A DNA stretch of 64,000 nt from Climacium dendroides. Taxonomy: Eukaryota > Streptophyta > Bryopsida > Hypnales > Climaciaceae. The translations under genes were made by a program, and so were the position numbers. Numbering within the stretch: the stretch's first letter is position 1; each line of letters begins with the position of its first letter. Positions 37,179 to 48,493 of this stretch are shown here, piece after piece. The notes under the pieces were generated by a model. That model saw only the letters and a list, made by a program, of their open reading frames with translations, searched no databases and was not told the DNA's origin. The stretch lies in contig OX467086.1 of NCBI GenBank assembly GCA_950106755.1, positions 30,956,001 through 31,020,000 on the forward strand, given 5' to 3'.

Positions 37179-38171
37179 ATGGCCATTTCGAGGTCTGCGA
37201 TGGGCATGCTGTGCGCGGCAGCAGTCATTCTTAGCTTCATGAGCGCACCCGTGGCTGCTGCGAGTCGAAGCCTCTCCAGTTCTGACAATGGCGGTTGCCA
37301 AGAAGATTTCTACCAGCACTCGTGCCCCAACGTGGAAACCATCATCTACGAGTCCATGCTCAAGTCTTTCAAGAAGGACAGCACGGTGGCGCCCGGCGTG
37401 CTCCGCCTCGCCTACCACGACTGCTTCGTCCGAGGTTGCGACGCGTCCTTGCTCCTAAACGGATCCGACACCGAGAAAACCAACATCATCAATGGCGGCC
37501 TTCACGGCTTCGACGCCATTGACGCCGCCAAGGCCGCCGTGGAGGAGGCTTGCCCGGGAGTCGTTTCCTGCTCCGACGTGCTGCAATTCGCCGTGCGCGA
37601 CACCGTGAAGTTGACGGGAGGACAAGGCTGGACCGTTCCCGCGGGCCGGCGTGACGGAACGGTGTCCAGATCCTCCGAGGTGGCCGCGAATCTGCTGACG
37701 CCCAACAACACGGTGCCGGCGCTGCTGAAGGTTTTCCAGGAAAAGGGCCTGAACGCCGCGCAGATGGTGGCGCTGGCTGGCGCTCACACCATCGGGAAGG
37801 CGCCGTGCCTGACCTTCGACAACCGCATTCAGGGCGCCAAGGTCGACCCCACCATGCAAGCGCACTTCGCCAAGGACCTGAAGAAGAAGTGCCCCATGGC
37901 CGGCATCAACAGCACCGAAGTGCCGCTGGACTTGGTGTCTCCCAAGAAGTTCGACTCGCAGTACTTCAAGAACATCGTGAACAAGAGGGGCTTGCTCACT
38001 TCCGATCAGAGCATGTGGGTGGACTCGCGCACCAAGGGCTCCGTCCAGGCCAACACCGACAGCGCCACCTTCAACGCCAACTTCGCCAAAGCGATGGTGG
38101 CGCTCAGCCAGGTGGATGTGCTCACGGGCAGCGCCGGCGAGATCCGGCGAGTGTGCAGTGCCGTGAACTAA
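37179..38171 (+). CDS. Class III secretory peroxidase (intronless)
   Basis: Haem peroxidase of the plant secretory class, which uses H2O2 to oxidise phenolics in the cell wall or makes reactive oxygen there. Length 330 residues, typical of the family. Residues 1 to about 28 form a signal peptide (hydrophobic core CAAAVILSF, then SAPVAAAS). The distal site VLRLAYHDCFVRGCDAS gives R76 and H80. The proximal haem ligand is H203 in ALAGAHTIG. All eight structural cysteines are present (49, 82, 87, 125, 131, 210, 238, 326), plus an extra C40. Oddities: the usual LHFHDC is LAYHDC, so the Phe beside the distal His is Tyr; and there are no introns. A near-identical-type gene faces it at 42,269-43,258, so the two probably arose by duplication. 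The first ATG of the frame is used. Confidence 0.96.
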   Translation: MAISRSAMGMLCAAAVILSFMSAPVAAASRSLSSSDNGGCQEDFYQHSCPNVETIIYESMLKSFKKDSTVAPGVLRLAYHDCFVRGCDASLLLNGSDTEKTNIINGGLHGFDAIDAAKAAVEEACPGVVSCSDVLQFAVRDTVKLTGGQGWTVPAGRRDGTVSRSSEVAANLLTPNNTVPALLKVFQEKGLNAAQMVALAGAHTIGKAPCLTFDNRIQGAKVDPTMQAHFAKDLKKKCPMAGINSTEVPLDLVSPKKFDSQYFKNIVNKRGLLTSDQSMWVDSRTKGSVQANTDSATFNANFAKAMVALSQVDVLTGSAGEIRRVCSAVN

Positions 38172-38852
38172 GTTAGCCAGGCCATTAGGTGGATTGGTGC
38201 CCAGGAACCAGCGGCACCACCACCATGATATTCATTCTTGTAGACCATGGGTTAGAAATTAGAAACCATTCATTCCACGTCAGGATTGGTTGGAGATCCG
38301 ACAATTTCAGAAGGGTCTTTTCCAAGCTGTGCGTGCATTCTTCGTTAGTTAGTTTGATTCATATCCCCTCGATCTTCAATTGAGGGATGACGAGATTCAT
38401 GAAATTTATTATTCTTTGGCTTCCGGTGATGTCTGCGCTAGTACGACATTTCCAGGCTGACACTTCTTCATGACACATGTATAATTTAATCAATTGAATT
38501 GGTACTTCGGTTAACTGATCACTTCTGGGCAATTTCGAAGTTTCTTGTTATCTCCAGTGCTTGTTTTCGGACGGTTCTGGTATTTCTAATCTGTTCCTAG
38601 TCGAGAATTGAGTGAATTATGGAGATTGAAGTGAGGTCTTTGTTTTGGGGCACTAGAGGTTACTCTGATTATCTGTCACAGATGAGGTATTTAAAGCCAG
38701 GATCACTGAATTGAATGCGTTTGAAACTGGAGTCACCGCTCGGAGTGAAGTCATGTATTAGCCTCACTACGAAGTACCAACCGAATCATCTGCTTTAAAA
38801 TTACGTTGATTGTTCGTTGAGTTACTGAATATTCTATATCCTTAACTCTCAG
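38172..38852. other. 3' flank of the first peroxidase gene
   Basis: Moderate GC, presumably including the 3' untranslated region. No further gene recognised. Confidence 0.5.
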
Positions 38853-39194
38853 TACACTAAATAAATAGTGTTGGCAACACTAATCACGAAGCATATTAAC
38901 ACTAATTGTCAACAATCCAGTTAATGTTACCAACACTAAATGTCAACATAGACACTATTTGTCAACTATAGGGTATACATTTTTTACAAGTTTACATTTA
39001 GTGTTACCTAACTATTTCATCAAAATGCAAAGAAAAACATATGAACCCAAGAAACCTATTACATGCTCAAAAAAGTTACTGCTCAGAAAAGCGAACACAA
39101 CACTAAATGTCAACTAATTGAAGTTTAGAGTGACCAGGGTAAAAATCCAGATAACACTAATCACAACATAATACTATTTATCATCATTAGTATA
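38853..39194. mobile_element. MITE (family 3, TACACTAAA ends), diverged copy
   Basis: Starts TACACTAAATAAATAGTGTT and ends with the inverted ACTATTTATCATCATTAGTA followed by TA. The interior is packed with AACACTAA and TTAGTGTT words in both orientations (AACACTAATTGTCAACAAT). A better-preserved copy lies at 50,702-50,962. It sits about 0.7 kb after the peroxidase stop codon. Confidence 0.6.
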
Positions 39195-39386
39195 GTGCAT
39201 TGTAGTTTACTGCACAAAGTTGAGTGAAATGACCTTAATGACCGGTCAAATATAGGGATGGGCATGGGTCAAATATTCATTTTTGAAGGGTATCATTGAG
39301 GTTACTGGTTTCAGAGAATACTTGAATAAAGAAACTAAGGTTTCAATAAAATTAGGAATGCCTTGTGAACATTAAATGAACATATT

Positions 39387-39614
39387 GTTAGGAGTTTAAC
39401 TTTTGGAAATGCATACTAGATTGGTATGTCCCATGGTATGAACCAAGATTGCCCAATTGTTCGTTAGGAATTTAACTTTTGGAAATGCATACTAGATTGG
39501 TATGTCCAATGGTAGCAACCAAGAGTGCCCAATTGTTCGTTAGGAATTTAACTTTTGGAAATGCATACTAGATTGGTATGTCCAATGGTAGCAACCAAGA
39601 GTGCCCAATTGTTC
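39387..39614 (+). repeat. Tandem repeat, three 76-bp units
   Basis: Units start at 39,387, 39,463 and 39,539 with GTTAGGAGTTTAACTTTTGG or GTTAGGAATTTAACTTTTGG and end GCCCAATTGTTC. Units two and three are almost identical and unit one differs at a few positions. Confidence 0.95.
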
Positions 39615-39629
39615 AAGAATGGTTGATGG

Positions 39630-40610
39630 GTATTAGTAACCCTTAAAGTCTCAAAGTTAGTAACTCTAAAGTCCCAAAGTTCCTATCGGAGACTCTTGGG
39701 ATTTTGGATAGGCTCATGTGATCTCAATTTTTGACATAATTTTTTGAAACCTTTTTTGAAGATAGTAAATCAAATTAGCTTTTGGAGAATGTAATTTTTA
39801 TTTCAATCACTGCCCGGATACAAAAGTTATGTCATCATGAGTCCAAAAAGCAACTCAAGGGGCAACTCAAGAAAATTAAAAAAAAATTGAATTTTTTTAA
39901 TTTTTAATTTTTTTTTCAAATATTATATTTTGGTTTACATTTGAAGCTTTGATTCATTCTATTTGGACTAATGATGAGAAGGTCATGGACAATCTTATTT
40001 TTCAGGCAATTTAAGCATCTTTTTGAAAAAATGACTTGTATAGTTCATTTTTTTAATGCAATTTTTACAATTTTTCAAAAAACATTTTTAGGTAGGATTA
40101 AATTTTCTTGCTAAAACAATCTCACCATTGGGATTATTGTGTTTCAATTCCATAGTAAAGCTATTAATTGTTTAATTATCCCTTCAATCTTGAACCTACT
40201 TCTACTTAACAATTTTTTAATGAGTAAAAATTACGTGTTTTTTTGTTGAATTCTTTTTCCTAGATTCTCAATTCAATTCTTCAACATAAAAAATTATAAA
40301 ATCAAAATCAATAGTGAAAAAATTTTAAGTTAAGAAGATTCAAAGCCAAAAAATCTAGTTGATCAAGGTATTAAATAAACTTTTTTTCTTCACTATAAAT
40401 GCAAATATCTTGCAATTTACGCACTCAAAATTTCTGAATTTTTTTTCATGCATTTTTATACTAGTTTAGTACAAGAATACAAGATCCTACAGTTAAATAT
40501 GCAAAAAGAAACAAATTTTAAACCTTTTTTTTCTTTGCAATAGAAATGACAATTTTGAGTAGGTTTTGATGGGAAAAAGGCATTGAGACTTTAGACCTAA
40601 TTCATGTGCT
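39630..40610 (+). repeat. Dispersed repeat A, copy 2
   Basis: Same ordered blocks as 30,295-31,040: CCCTTAAAGTCTCAAAGTTA, CTCTTGGGATTTTGGATAGG, TTTGATTCATTC, GATCCTACAGTTAAATATGC and TTTTGATGGGAAAAAGG. Non-coding. Confidence 0.65.
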
Positions 40611-42268
40611 TGCACTCAAGCTAGCTAGTACATGCATGAACAAATTGTAGAAATTCTGGTTGTCATATACTCATATATATATATATCTCAAGAATTTAAC
40701 ACAACACTAAGGAATGAACTTCATGATCTTATCATCTTGTACTTTTTTGGAACCTCCAGCATTACAAAAATTAATTTTGCTTATTGCAATTCTCCCATTC
40801 TGATTGGAATTTGGAGCAATTGTACTCAAGAACCACTACTGACTTGGTAGCCGTGACTTACAGTGTAATTAATGAGACAGAATATGAATAGCCAGCTGCT
40901 TCCAATTCCAAACCTAGCTAAAGTTATACGAAGTTCGAAAAAATTGTGAACTAGATAGTGTCCTTAAATACATCGAAGATGCCGTCTGTACAACATATCT
41001 GTCAATTTCAGTTTCTTCCTCCTTATATATTAAGGCAGGAAAATCTTTTACAGGGCTCCCGTGATGTCGGACATGACAGGGTGAGTTTAGTGTTTAGTGC
41101 TGAAATGAGCATTTCTTTGTTAACTCTCAGGGAATTTGCAACAATAGGGAACCTTACGAATCATTTTCTGAATTTAAAAAGTTATTCTTTTGAGATGAAA
41201 ATATGCTTCTGTACAATGAACTCTAGAATACTTGTAGAGAAGAGAAATCAGCACCATACAAAAAAGTTAGAAATGATCACGAGAATCTAAAAAACTTCGA
41301 ATGGATATAAATCCATTCTTAGTCACCAAAACTCCAAGAGTCATATGATAATCTGTTCGTGAGCGAAATTTTGGCCTTTGCACTCTTCAGTTAAGGTGTT
41401 AAGTTGGCAACATGATTATTATTCTCCAAACTCAATGACGAAGTGCAAATTCAATCCCCATACTCATACTATTGAAAAGCTTAAAATGGCAAAGTTCAAT
41501 AAGTTGGCTCGGATCTATAATATTCCTTGATTTCAGAGCTCGGGTCACTTGAATATCACAATTTTGGCACTCGAAATCATTTCTAGGTTAAAACAAATGC
41601 AACAGTAAACTCTCAATTGTCATCGCACTTCAATCCTTGGAGATGATGTATATGTCACACAGTGAGGCGGCAAATATTCTCCGTGTTATAATTGTTACTT
41701 CAAATCGATGAACATTCATACGCAAGATCTTTACTCAAGAAGAAATCGCATGGCTTTAAAATTTATATGTTCTTAAAAATGAGTGAACACACAGTGAGCC
41801 TTCACTTGAGCCACGATCATATACAGAAAGCTCTCAGAACTAGATTTTCGTTAAGACCGCTCACCTTGAAAATCACCAGAGTCGTGGAATTCCGACAAAA
41901 ATTCAACGAAATTGACTTTGTGACTAATTCCACAATCGCTTTATATATGCATTCTCTGTAGTATCCCAAAGAGCTCTTCAATTTGAGATTCGCCCAGAAG
42001 GGATGACATAGAACACGTGTCAAGTCTTAAATGCCACAATCGAAACAATTATTCAATAAATTTCGCCAAACGTACAAGGCAATGACCGGAAACGATCGAC
42101 ATTCGTCGAGTACGTCTCCAACAATCTACCGACTGTATGCCTTGGAATGAATTCTACAAGATCAACAAAAGAATCATGTAGCGCTATAGCGATTGAGGAC
42201 GCTAGCAATTGCGAACTATGAGACGATGAAAATTGTGGCAACCGTGTGAAATCTATGAATTAGTGTGG
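40611..42268. other. Intergenic DNA between the two peroxidase genes
   Basis: Contains the 3' flank of the second peroxidase gene. Open frames at 40,958-41,290 and 41,692-41,961 (plus) show no recognisable domain and are probably chance. Confidence 0.5.
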
Positions 42269-43258
42269 CTAGTTCACGGAAGTGCACACTCGCCGAATCT
42301 CGCCGGAGCTGCCCGTCAGCACGCCAATCTTGCTCATCGCCACCATAGCCTCGGCGAAGTTGGAGTCGAACGTGGCCTTGTCCGTGTTGGCACTCACGGA
42401 TCCTTTGGTCCGCGAGTCCGCCCACATGCTCTGATCGGAAGTCAGCAAGCCCAGCTTGTTCTCGATGTTCTTGAAGTACTGCGTGTCGAACTTCGTGGGG
42501 GAAACCAAGTCCAGGTTCACGTTCACGTTGGTGATACCAGCCACAGGGCACTTCGACAACAAGGACGTCGCGAATGAGGACGGCAGTGTGGGGTCGACTT
42601 GCTCCCCGTGGAGGCGGTCATCGAATTTAAAGCAAGGCGCGACGCCGATGGTGTGCGCACCAGCCAGGGCCACCATCTGCGCGGCGTTCAGACCCTTCTT
42701 CTGGAAAGCCTTCAGCAGCACGGGGACCGTGTTGTTGGGAGTCATGAGATTGGCGGCCACCTCGGAAGACCGGGAAACTGTGCCGTCGCGACGTCCCGCG
42801 GGAACGCTCCAGCTTTGTCCCCCCGTCAACTTCACGGTGTCGCGCACGGCGAACTGCAGCACGTCGGAGCAGGACACGGTCCCCGGGCAAGCCGCCTCCA
42901 CGGCGGCCTTGGCGGCGTCGATGGCTTCGAAGCCGCGGAGGCCGGCATTGATGGTGTTGGTTTTCTCGGAGCTGGATCCGTCGAGGAGCAAGGACGCGTC
43001 GCAGCCGCGGACGAAGCAATCGTGGTAGGCGAGGCGGAGGACGCCGGGAGCGACAGTGGAGTCGTTCTGGAACGACTTGAGCATGGACTCGTAGATGATG
43101 GTTTCCACGTTGGGGCACGAGTGTTGGTAGAAGCCTTCTTGGCATCCGCCATCCCTGGAACTGGAGAGGCTTCTACTAGCAGACACGGGTGCGCTCATGA
43201 AGGTGAGAATGGCCAACATGGCCACCCAGCCCGCGATTACAGACCTCGAAAGAGCCAT
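42269..43258 (-). CDS. Class III secretory peroxidase (intronless), second copy
   Basis: Same enzyme class as the gene at 37,179-38,171: a secreted haem peroxidase acting in the apoplast. From the ATG at 43,258 it encodes 329 residues; an in-frame TTG four codons upstream (43,270) is not a likely start. Signal peptide about residues 1-27 (WVAMLAILTF, then SAPVSAS). Distal R75 and H79 lie in VLRLAYHDCFVRGCDAS, the proximal H202 in ALAGAHTIG, and the eight conserved cysteines are present. It shares the LAYHDC variant, the SSEVAANL and DLVSP.KFD.QYFKNI segments and the C-terminal GEIRRVC with its neighbour. The two differ most in the region before and after the AGAHTIG motif (for example the loop between the two later cysteines). 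The genes converge tail to tail, 4.1 kb apart. Confidence 0.96.
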   Translation of the reverse strand: MALSRSVIAGWVAMLAILTFMSAPVSASRSLSSSRDGGCQEGFYQHSCPNVETIIYESMLKSFQNDSTVAPGVLRLAYHDCFVRGCDASLLLDGSSSEKTNTINAGLRGFEAIDAAKAAVEAACPGTVSCSDVLQFAVRDTVKLTGGQSWSVPAGRRDGTVSRSSEVAANLMTPNNTVPVLLKAFQKKGLNAAQMVALAGAHTIGVAPCFKFDDRLHGEQVDPTLPSSFATSLLSKCPVAGITNVNVNLDLVSPTKFDTQYFKNIENKLGLLTSDQSMWADSRTKGSVSANTDKATFDSNFAEAMVAMSKIGVLTGSSGEIRRVCTSVN

Positions 43259-43325
43259 CGTTCCAACCAACGATCGATGCCGAAATTGGAGAACGCACTA
43301 AATTTGAATGACCTAAAAGCGGTGC

Positions 43326-43333
43326 TATATATA
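43326..43333 (-). promoter_or_regulatory. TATA box of the second peroxidase gene
   Basis: TATATATA on the minus strand, 68 bp before the ATG, predicts transcription starting near 43,297 and a short leader of about 40 nt, unlike the first copy with its leader of about 215 nt. Confidence 0.6.
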
Positions 43334-43339
43334 CAACAG

Positions 43340-44330
43340 CTCACTCTCAGTCGACTTCAGGAAGCCCCGCAATCTGACGTAGCTTGAGCTGAAAGCCTGA
43401 AAGCTTGGAGCTGCTGAGTGACAGAGATTGAGCGATGAGTAAGCCAAAGTATGTACCAGGGATTTATACTTGCATAGCTCTGTCCCGCCCACAGTCGGCT
43501 AGTTCTGCTTTATCCAGAGGTACACCTAATAAGTCACCGGACTCTCCCAGTGACAAAACGTACCGAAACGTAATCCTTGATTTACCTCGTCAGGGGTGAC
43601 AATTTTTCAACTCCCCTTGAATTTGCCTTGAACCAAATCTACACGACAAAGTTAATCGGCCTGTTGCACCCGTGAATCTCCACCGTCGATTCGTTTCCAA
43701 TTTTGCGTGCAGTGTGAAATTGTGGGCTTGGTTAGCCATTTTCAACTCCCTTTCCTTCCACTGAATTGAAATTTTTTCTGGAAATCCGGTCATTCCGTTG
43801 AAAGGGTTTTGCGCTAGCCGGTTCGAGTCGCTTTCATGAGTGCAGTGTGACATTTATAAATGTTTATAAAAGTTCGTCCGTGGGTACGCGTGGAGAGAGC
43901 GTGAAAGGAATGGGTGGGGATCTGAAATCAATGCGTGTTGGGACGCCAGAGGGGCGTTTGAGAAAAAGAGAGTTTCTTAATTGCTGCTTTATGGGAAGGG
44001 TTTGACGCGAGGGGCGATGGGCTGACGGTAGAGTTGAATTGAGATGCTTCATGCCGTTTTGGTGGTAAGAGTGGCGATCAGGAAAGCGTCTTGGTTGCAA
44101 TTGAGGGACGTTTATGGAAACAGGTCGAGGTGATTACCATTCACTCTCGACTTTGTTGGAAGATCAGGCGTCCTCGTGGGGAAGAATTAGTGTGTGTACG
44201 TAGTGCCGTGGTAGTATCTTAGAAAGCACACTACGGTTGTCCAAAATCGTAATCACAGCAGAATTTCTGCACAGGATGAAGGTTCGGAGTTAATTTTCTC
44301 ATAGTTTTTGTGACTTAAAATAAAAATAAA
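43340..44330. other. Upstream region of the second peroxidase gene
   Basis: Moderately GC-rich DNA without a recognisable gene. Short minus-strand open frames (43,590-43,853, 43,864-44,100) have no known domain. A GGTTCGAGTC word at 43,820 was examined as a tRNA T-arm and rejected. Confidence 0.45.
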
Positions 44331-45770
44331 TAAATTGGAGTCTTACATATTACATACATTGATAATTGCATAACAAAAAATGATTTAATTTCATCTATTA
44401 ATTTAATGTACAAAGTACAAACATTGAATGTTTGTACTATTACAAATTCAGCTTTAGCATTGTTGTACTTTTTTTTGCCTAGTTTAGGATTTCATTTTTA
44501 CAATTCAAAGAGTTAAATTCAATGTTTTTATGTTTAGGTACTTAGATTAGGCATTTAATGAGTGTTTTAGGTTCTATATAAGAAAATATTCCAGCAAATG
44601 TGTGATTTTAGTATGAGGTCCAAATTTTGACTTTAAAGTATGTTCTTTTTAATTTTAAATATGAGAATCTATGAAAAGACCTTTTGATTTAGACGGGCCA
44701 ACATTGAATTTTGGTAAAAATGATGTTTTGGGCTCTATTTTCTACTAATTTTCATACATTTTGTACCAATATGTGTACATTTTGTACTGGTTTTTACTAG
44801 TTTGTATATTTTGCAGGGGGGCGATTGTAGTGTGCAATCACCCTTATGAGGATTCAATTTCTATGCGATGGAGCAATATTACTAATTGGAAGATTATCTG
44901 AATTTGCAAGGAAACATCAATTGGGTTGAATTGGTGGTACCTCAATATTGTTTGCCACATTTTAGGATGCATGGTGGGAATCATGAATCCATCCTTATTG
45001 GATGTAGTTTGTGGCTTAATAAAATTAGACCCATATGAAAAATTTCATTAAAATGGCACTAATCCGCAACTTTGGCAGTTTTCATAGTTCAGACTAGACA
45101 GTTTGAAATGTACACTTATCTTAGATTTTTTAAATCTATACCTTTTTTTAAAAGTCTGAAATCTACACTAGTCCTAGATGGCACCTTTGTTGTTTAGATC
45201 GCATGATCTAAAATCTATATCAGTCCAAAATGTTTGAAATCTATACTTGTTCTAGATGGCACTTTTACAATTCAGACTAGGCAGTTTAAAAATGGGACAT
45301 TGAATACCACCATTTTAATGATATTCTCCATCCATATGTAGATATATGTCACAATTTTTGATGTCATAATTGATCCATTTTAACAAAATTGTGGTTTGGA
45401 GTATTAATCACCACAAAAACTAAAATAATTTGAACACCCTTAAATAGTAATAACAATACCTCACACTAATTTTGAAATTATGCAAATATATGAAGTGTAT
45501 TAAGGAAGTTCAATTTAATATTTGCAATAAATTTAATATATACAGTTCATATTGCTTTCATACTATTTCAAATATTATAATTATCATGCAATTGTCATCC
45601 TATTTTCATTTCCAAAGTGTTTATACCAATTATGGAACTAGTGATACTACATTTATCCTACATTCATTCCAAATTGTGTGGGATTATAAGAGATTCCCAA
45701 ATGTCATTTTTACAAAGGATTAGAAATCAAGGGCAAGAGTATGTTGCAAAATGGACAATCTTATTGATTG
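44331..45770. other. AT-rich intergenic DNA, no gene seen
   Basis: No gene. 45,090-45,300 holds a decayed local repeat with words such as TTTGAAATCTACACTTGTTC, AGATGGCACTTTT and TTCAGACTAG.ACAGTTT. Confidence 0.5.
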
Positions 45771-45810
45771 TAGAATCTTTGACAATCATGGTATGTTGTC
45801 AAAGATTCTA
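45771..45810. repeat. Perfect 15-bp hairpin
   Basis: TAGAATCTTTGACAA and its exact reverse complement are separated by 10 nt. No T run follows that would suggest a terminator, and plant Pol II genes do not use such a signal. Confidence 0.85.
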
Positions 45811-45899
45811 ATTAAAAACTTGATGAAAGTGATTGTACATTTTCTTGAATATTCAAACAATGATATTGTACCAATTGATTACTATTGAGACATGAGTTT

Positions 45900-46260
45900 T
45901 TTTTGAACAAATGTAAAACCTGCTGCATTAAAAAAATGTAACATACAAATTGGCCAAGCTAGAAGGCTAGACTAATGAAGAAACAATGAACAAAAAGAGA
46001 AATGGTGAATGAAGTGAGCACGTAGATCCCTACATGAAGTGGCAAATGGGAGGGCCACTCTTATGCCATCTAATACTATGACCATCCAAAGAAGTGAGAA
46101 TCTACGATGTAATCCAAATTTAGTTGAATTTACTCTAAATGTTGGAAGCTTGGTGAGGTCTTTGCCGTGCCCACATGCCACCACTTGAGTTTCCAATTGG
46201 GCAATCTAACATGAGTCTAATAATTCATTCCAGAGAGCTTGCTAAAGTAATCTTCAGGGC
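45900..46260 (-). mobile_element. Probable LINE 3' fragment
   Basis: On the minus strand the segment ends TTTTACATTTGTTCAAAAAA, the type of tail seen at 3,027-3,045. A 74-codon frame before it (46,196-45,972) encodes a protein-like peptide (FRVNSTKFGLHRRFSLLW, VALPFATSCRDLRAHF) without a domain I can name. Tentative. Confidence 0.35.
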
Positions 46261-46519
46261 CAATCATTGGTTTCACTAAAAGAAAATGGGGAGTTTTGCA
46301 ACTACAAAGAACAATTGATTTTCAAATTGCATCAAACATTTGCAACTAGTGAGAATCTAGAGATCACAATCTCTATGGACAAGTCACATGTCAAATTGTA
46401 ATCGCATAACAAAAAGTCATTGAACAATCTACTTGAAACTTTATAGATGAACTCTTTTGACATGATTGCTAATGTGATATTTGCTACCATGTGAAGTTAG
46501 TCACTTAATCAGTGAATTG

Positions 46520-46680
46520 TATAACTTATTAGTGACTTGTTTGTGACTCATTTGTAACTCGTTTGTGATTTGTTTGTGATTTGTTAGTGACTTATTTGCA
46601 ACTAGTTTGTAATTTGTTTGCAACCTATCAGTGACTCACTTGCAACTTGTTTAGAATTTGTAGAATTTGTAGATTTTGGA
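46520..46680 (+). repeat. Degenerate minisatellite of GTGACTTGTTT-like units
   Basis: Words GTGACTTGTTT, GTGACTCATTT, GTAACTCGTTT, GTGATTTGTTT and GCAACTAGTTT follow one another every 11-12 bp for about 130 bp. Confidence 0.75.
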
Positions 46681-47326
46681 AAAATCTACAAAATGTAAAA
46701 TTTTTAGATTTCTATTAATAGAATCTATTACATAAGGATATAATTACTTACAAATCTTATAGGTCCAACCTAATGGTATTCTTGATGATTGATATAGGAC
46801 AATTGATATAAGTCAATCAAAAATGTTTTTGAAAATAGCTACAAAACAACTATGAAACAAGAAATGACTACAAAACAACTAGGAAACGAATACTATCACT
46901 TTATAGTTGCAGTTGTTTCCTAGTCATTTCTTAGTTGATTTTTGCCACTGCAAATCGCCATAGTGGATATCGTAAAGTATAAATTAATCCACATTGACAA
47001 CTATTGGTGCAAATAGAGAGATATACAATGTCTAATTTGGTGCAAATAAGACATTATAAAATTCACTAAAATTCATTTATTTAATATAGATTAAGTTACG
47101 AATCTTGTTGAAAATTTTTTAATTGAATTCAAATTTATTTGAATCAAGTAGAATAAAATAAGGAATCATCCAAAAAAATTGTCATCGATTTATTAAAGTT
47201 ATTAATTTGATTCATGTAGCCCCATTCAAGACTTTGCCATAATGTCAATTTTTCATTTAAGAATCAAAAAAGAATATAAATATTTATTAGAAAGTATTTT
47301 TGAATTTCTTTTTTGATTTATGATGT
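46681..47326. other. AT-rich intergenic DNA, no gene seen
   Basis: Around 46,855-46,945, GAAATGACTACAAAACAACT and AGTTGTTTCCTAGTCATTTC form an imperfect inverted repeat. Otherwise nothing is recognised. Confidence 0.5.
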
Positions 47327-47334
47327 TTTAATAA

Positions 47335-48485
47335 CTCGGGGGGCTACACTCCCCCTTTTTTTTAATGTTAGTGTGCAAACAAAACTTTGGATCCCTATAT
47401 ATTTTTTGAATTTTAAATAAAATTAAATAAAAAATATGAATAGACTTTCCTACTTTGAAATTTTATATTTTGAATTATTTATTTATTTTTTAATAATAAT
47501 TAGTTATAAATTTTTGAAGTAAAAAAATACACTGTAGAACTGAAAAGTAACTTTCACACACCTTAATTATATAAGAAAAAATTGTCTAAAACATGAACAA
47601 AAAATTTCTAAAAATAACTTTCTATTGAAAGCTCATTTTAAGTTGAATATTGATACAATGGTCATCTAAATGTGTTCTCTAAAAATATTTGAGTTAAAAA
47701 AACATGCCATTTTAGTCACGGGGAGGACACTCCCTGTGTTTTAGAACCCTATATGCGGCGAAAAAAGTAATACATGTAATACATCCTAAAATTTAATTTT
47801 TTTTCCAAAAAAAATTATGAATAGATTGTGCTACTTTAAAAGTTTATGTTTTGAATTATTGATATTTTTTTAATGCTAATAGTAATTAGTTATAAATTTT
47901 TAAGGAAAAAAGATACACTATAAAGCTGAAAATAACTTTCACACCCCTATATTATATAAGATATAAAAATTTGAAAAATGAAAAACAAAATTCTGTAGAA
48001 TAGATTTCTATTGAAAGTTTATTTTGGTTAAATATTGATGCAATAGTCATCATCATGTGATCTCTATAAATATTTTAGTTGAAAAATATGCCATTTTAGT
48101 TCATTTTTTAACCTTTTCTAGACAACATATCTTATGTTATTTGAAATTGAAATTTTTGTCAATAGAAACTTTTAGTCATTGTTAAACAAAGCTCAAAATT
48201 GTAGGATGAAATTATAGTTTATTCCAAAGTAAATAGGGGGTCAAAAAATCACTTCGCCGCATGTGGGTACCCAAAATGTAATGAGAGTGTCCTCCCGGTG
48301 ATTTTAGTGCATTTTTAACCTCTTCTAGAAATCATTCCATATTTTATTTGAGTTTGAAATTTTGGGAGTAGAATCCTATAGTCATTAATAAATAATGCTC
48401 AAAATTTGAAGTTAAAATTATAGTTTATTGGAAACTACTTGTTTGCATGTAGTCTGTTGTAGTAAAACTAAGTGCACCCTCTGGG
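47335..48485 (+). mobile_element. MITE (family 1), copy 2, interrupted by a nested relative
   Basis: Same family as 3,653-4,124: ends CTCGGGGGGCTACACT and, inverted, CCCAGAGGGTGCACT. It is flanked by an 8-bp direct repeat TTTAATAA (47,327-47,334 and 48,486-48,493), typical of hAT-like target duplications. After removing the nested 584-bp element and its extra duplication, the remaining 559 bp align to copy 1. Confidence 0.85.
47717..48300 (+). mobile_element. Nested MITE, 584 bp, with 8-bp target duplication
   Basis: Ends CACGGGGAGGACACTC and, inverted, CACCGGGAGGACACTC. Subterminal TGCGGCGAA and TTCGCCGCA are also inverted. It is bounded by ATTTTAGT on both sides (47,709-47,716 and 48,301-48,308), a perfect 8-bp target duplication. 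Its interior (TTATGTTTTGAATTATTGAT, ACTTTCACACCCCTATATTA) is homologous to the interior of the element it sits in, so it belongs to the same superfamily with different ends. Confidence 0.9.
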
Positions 48486-48493
48486 TTTAATAA

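Noticed and set aside
42599..43387. 262-codon plus-strand open frame opposite the second peroxidase
   Set aside because: It is the shadow of a GC-rich gene on the other strand; the minus-strand frame has all peroxidase motifs.
43815..43830. GGTTCGAGTC word like a tRNA T-arm
   Set aside because: No acceptor, D-arm or anticodon stem could be folded around it.
45771..45810. Perfect hairpin considered as a terminator
   Set aside because: Intrinsic hairpin terminators are bacterial; this is plant nuclear DNA and no gene ends here.
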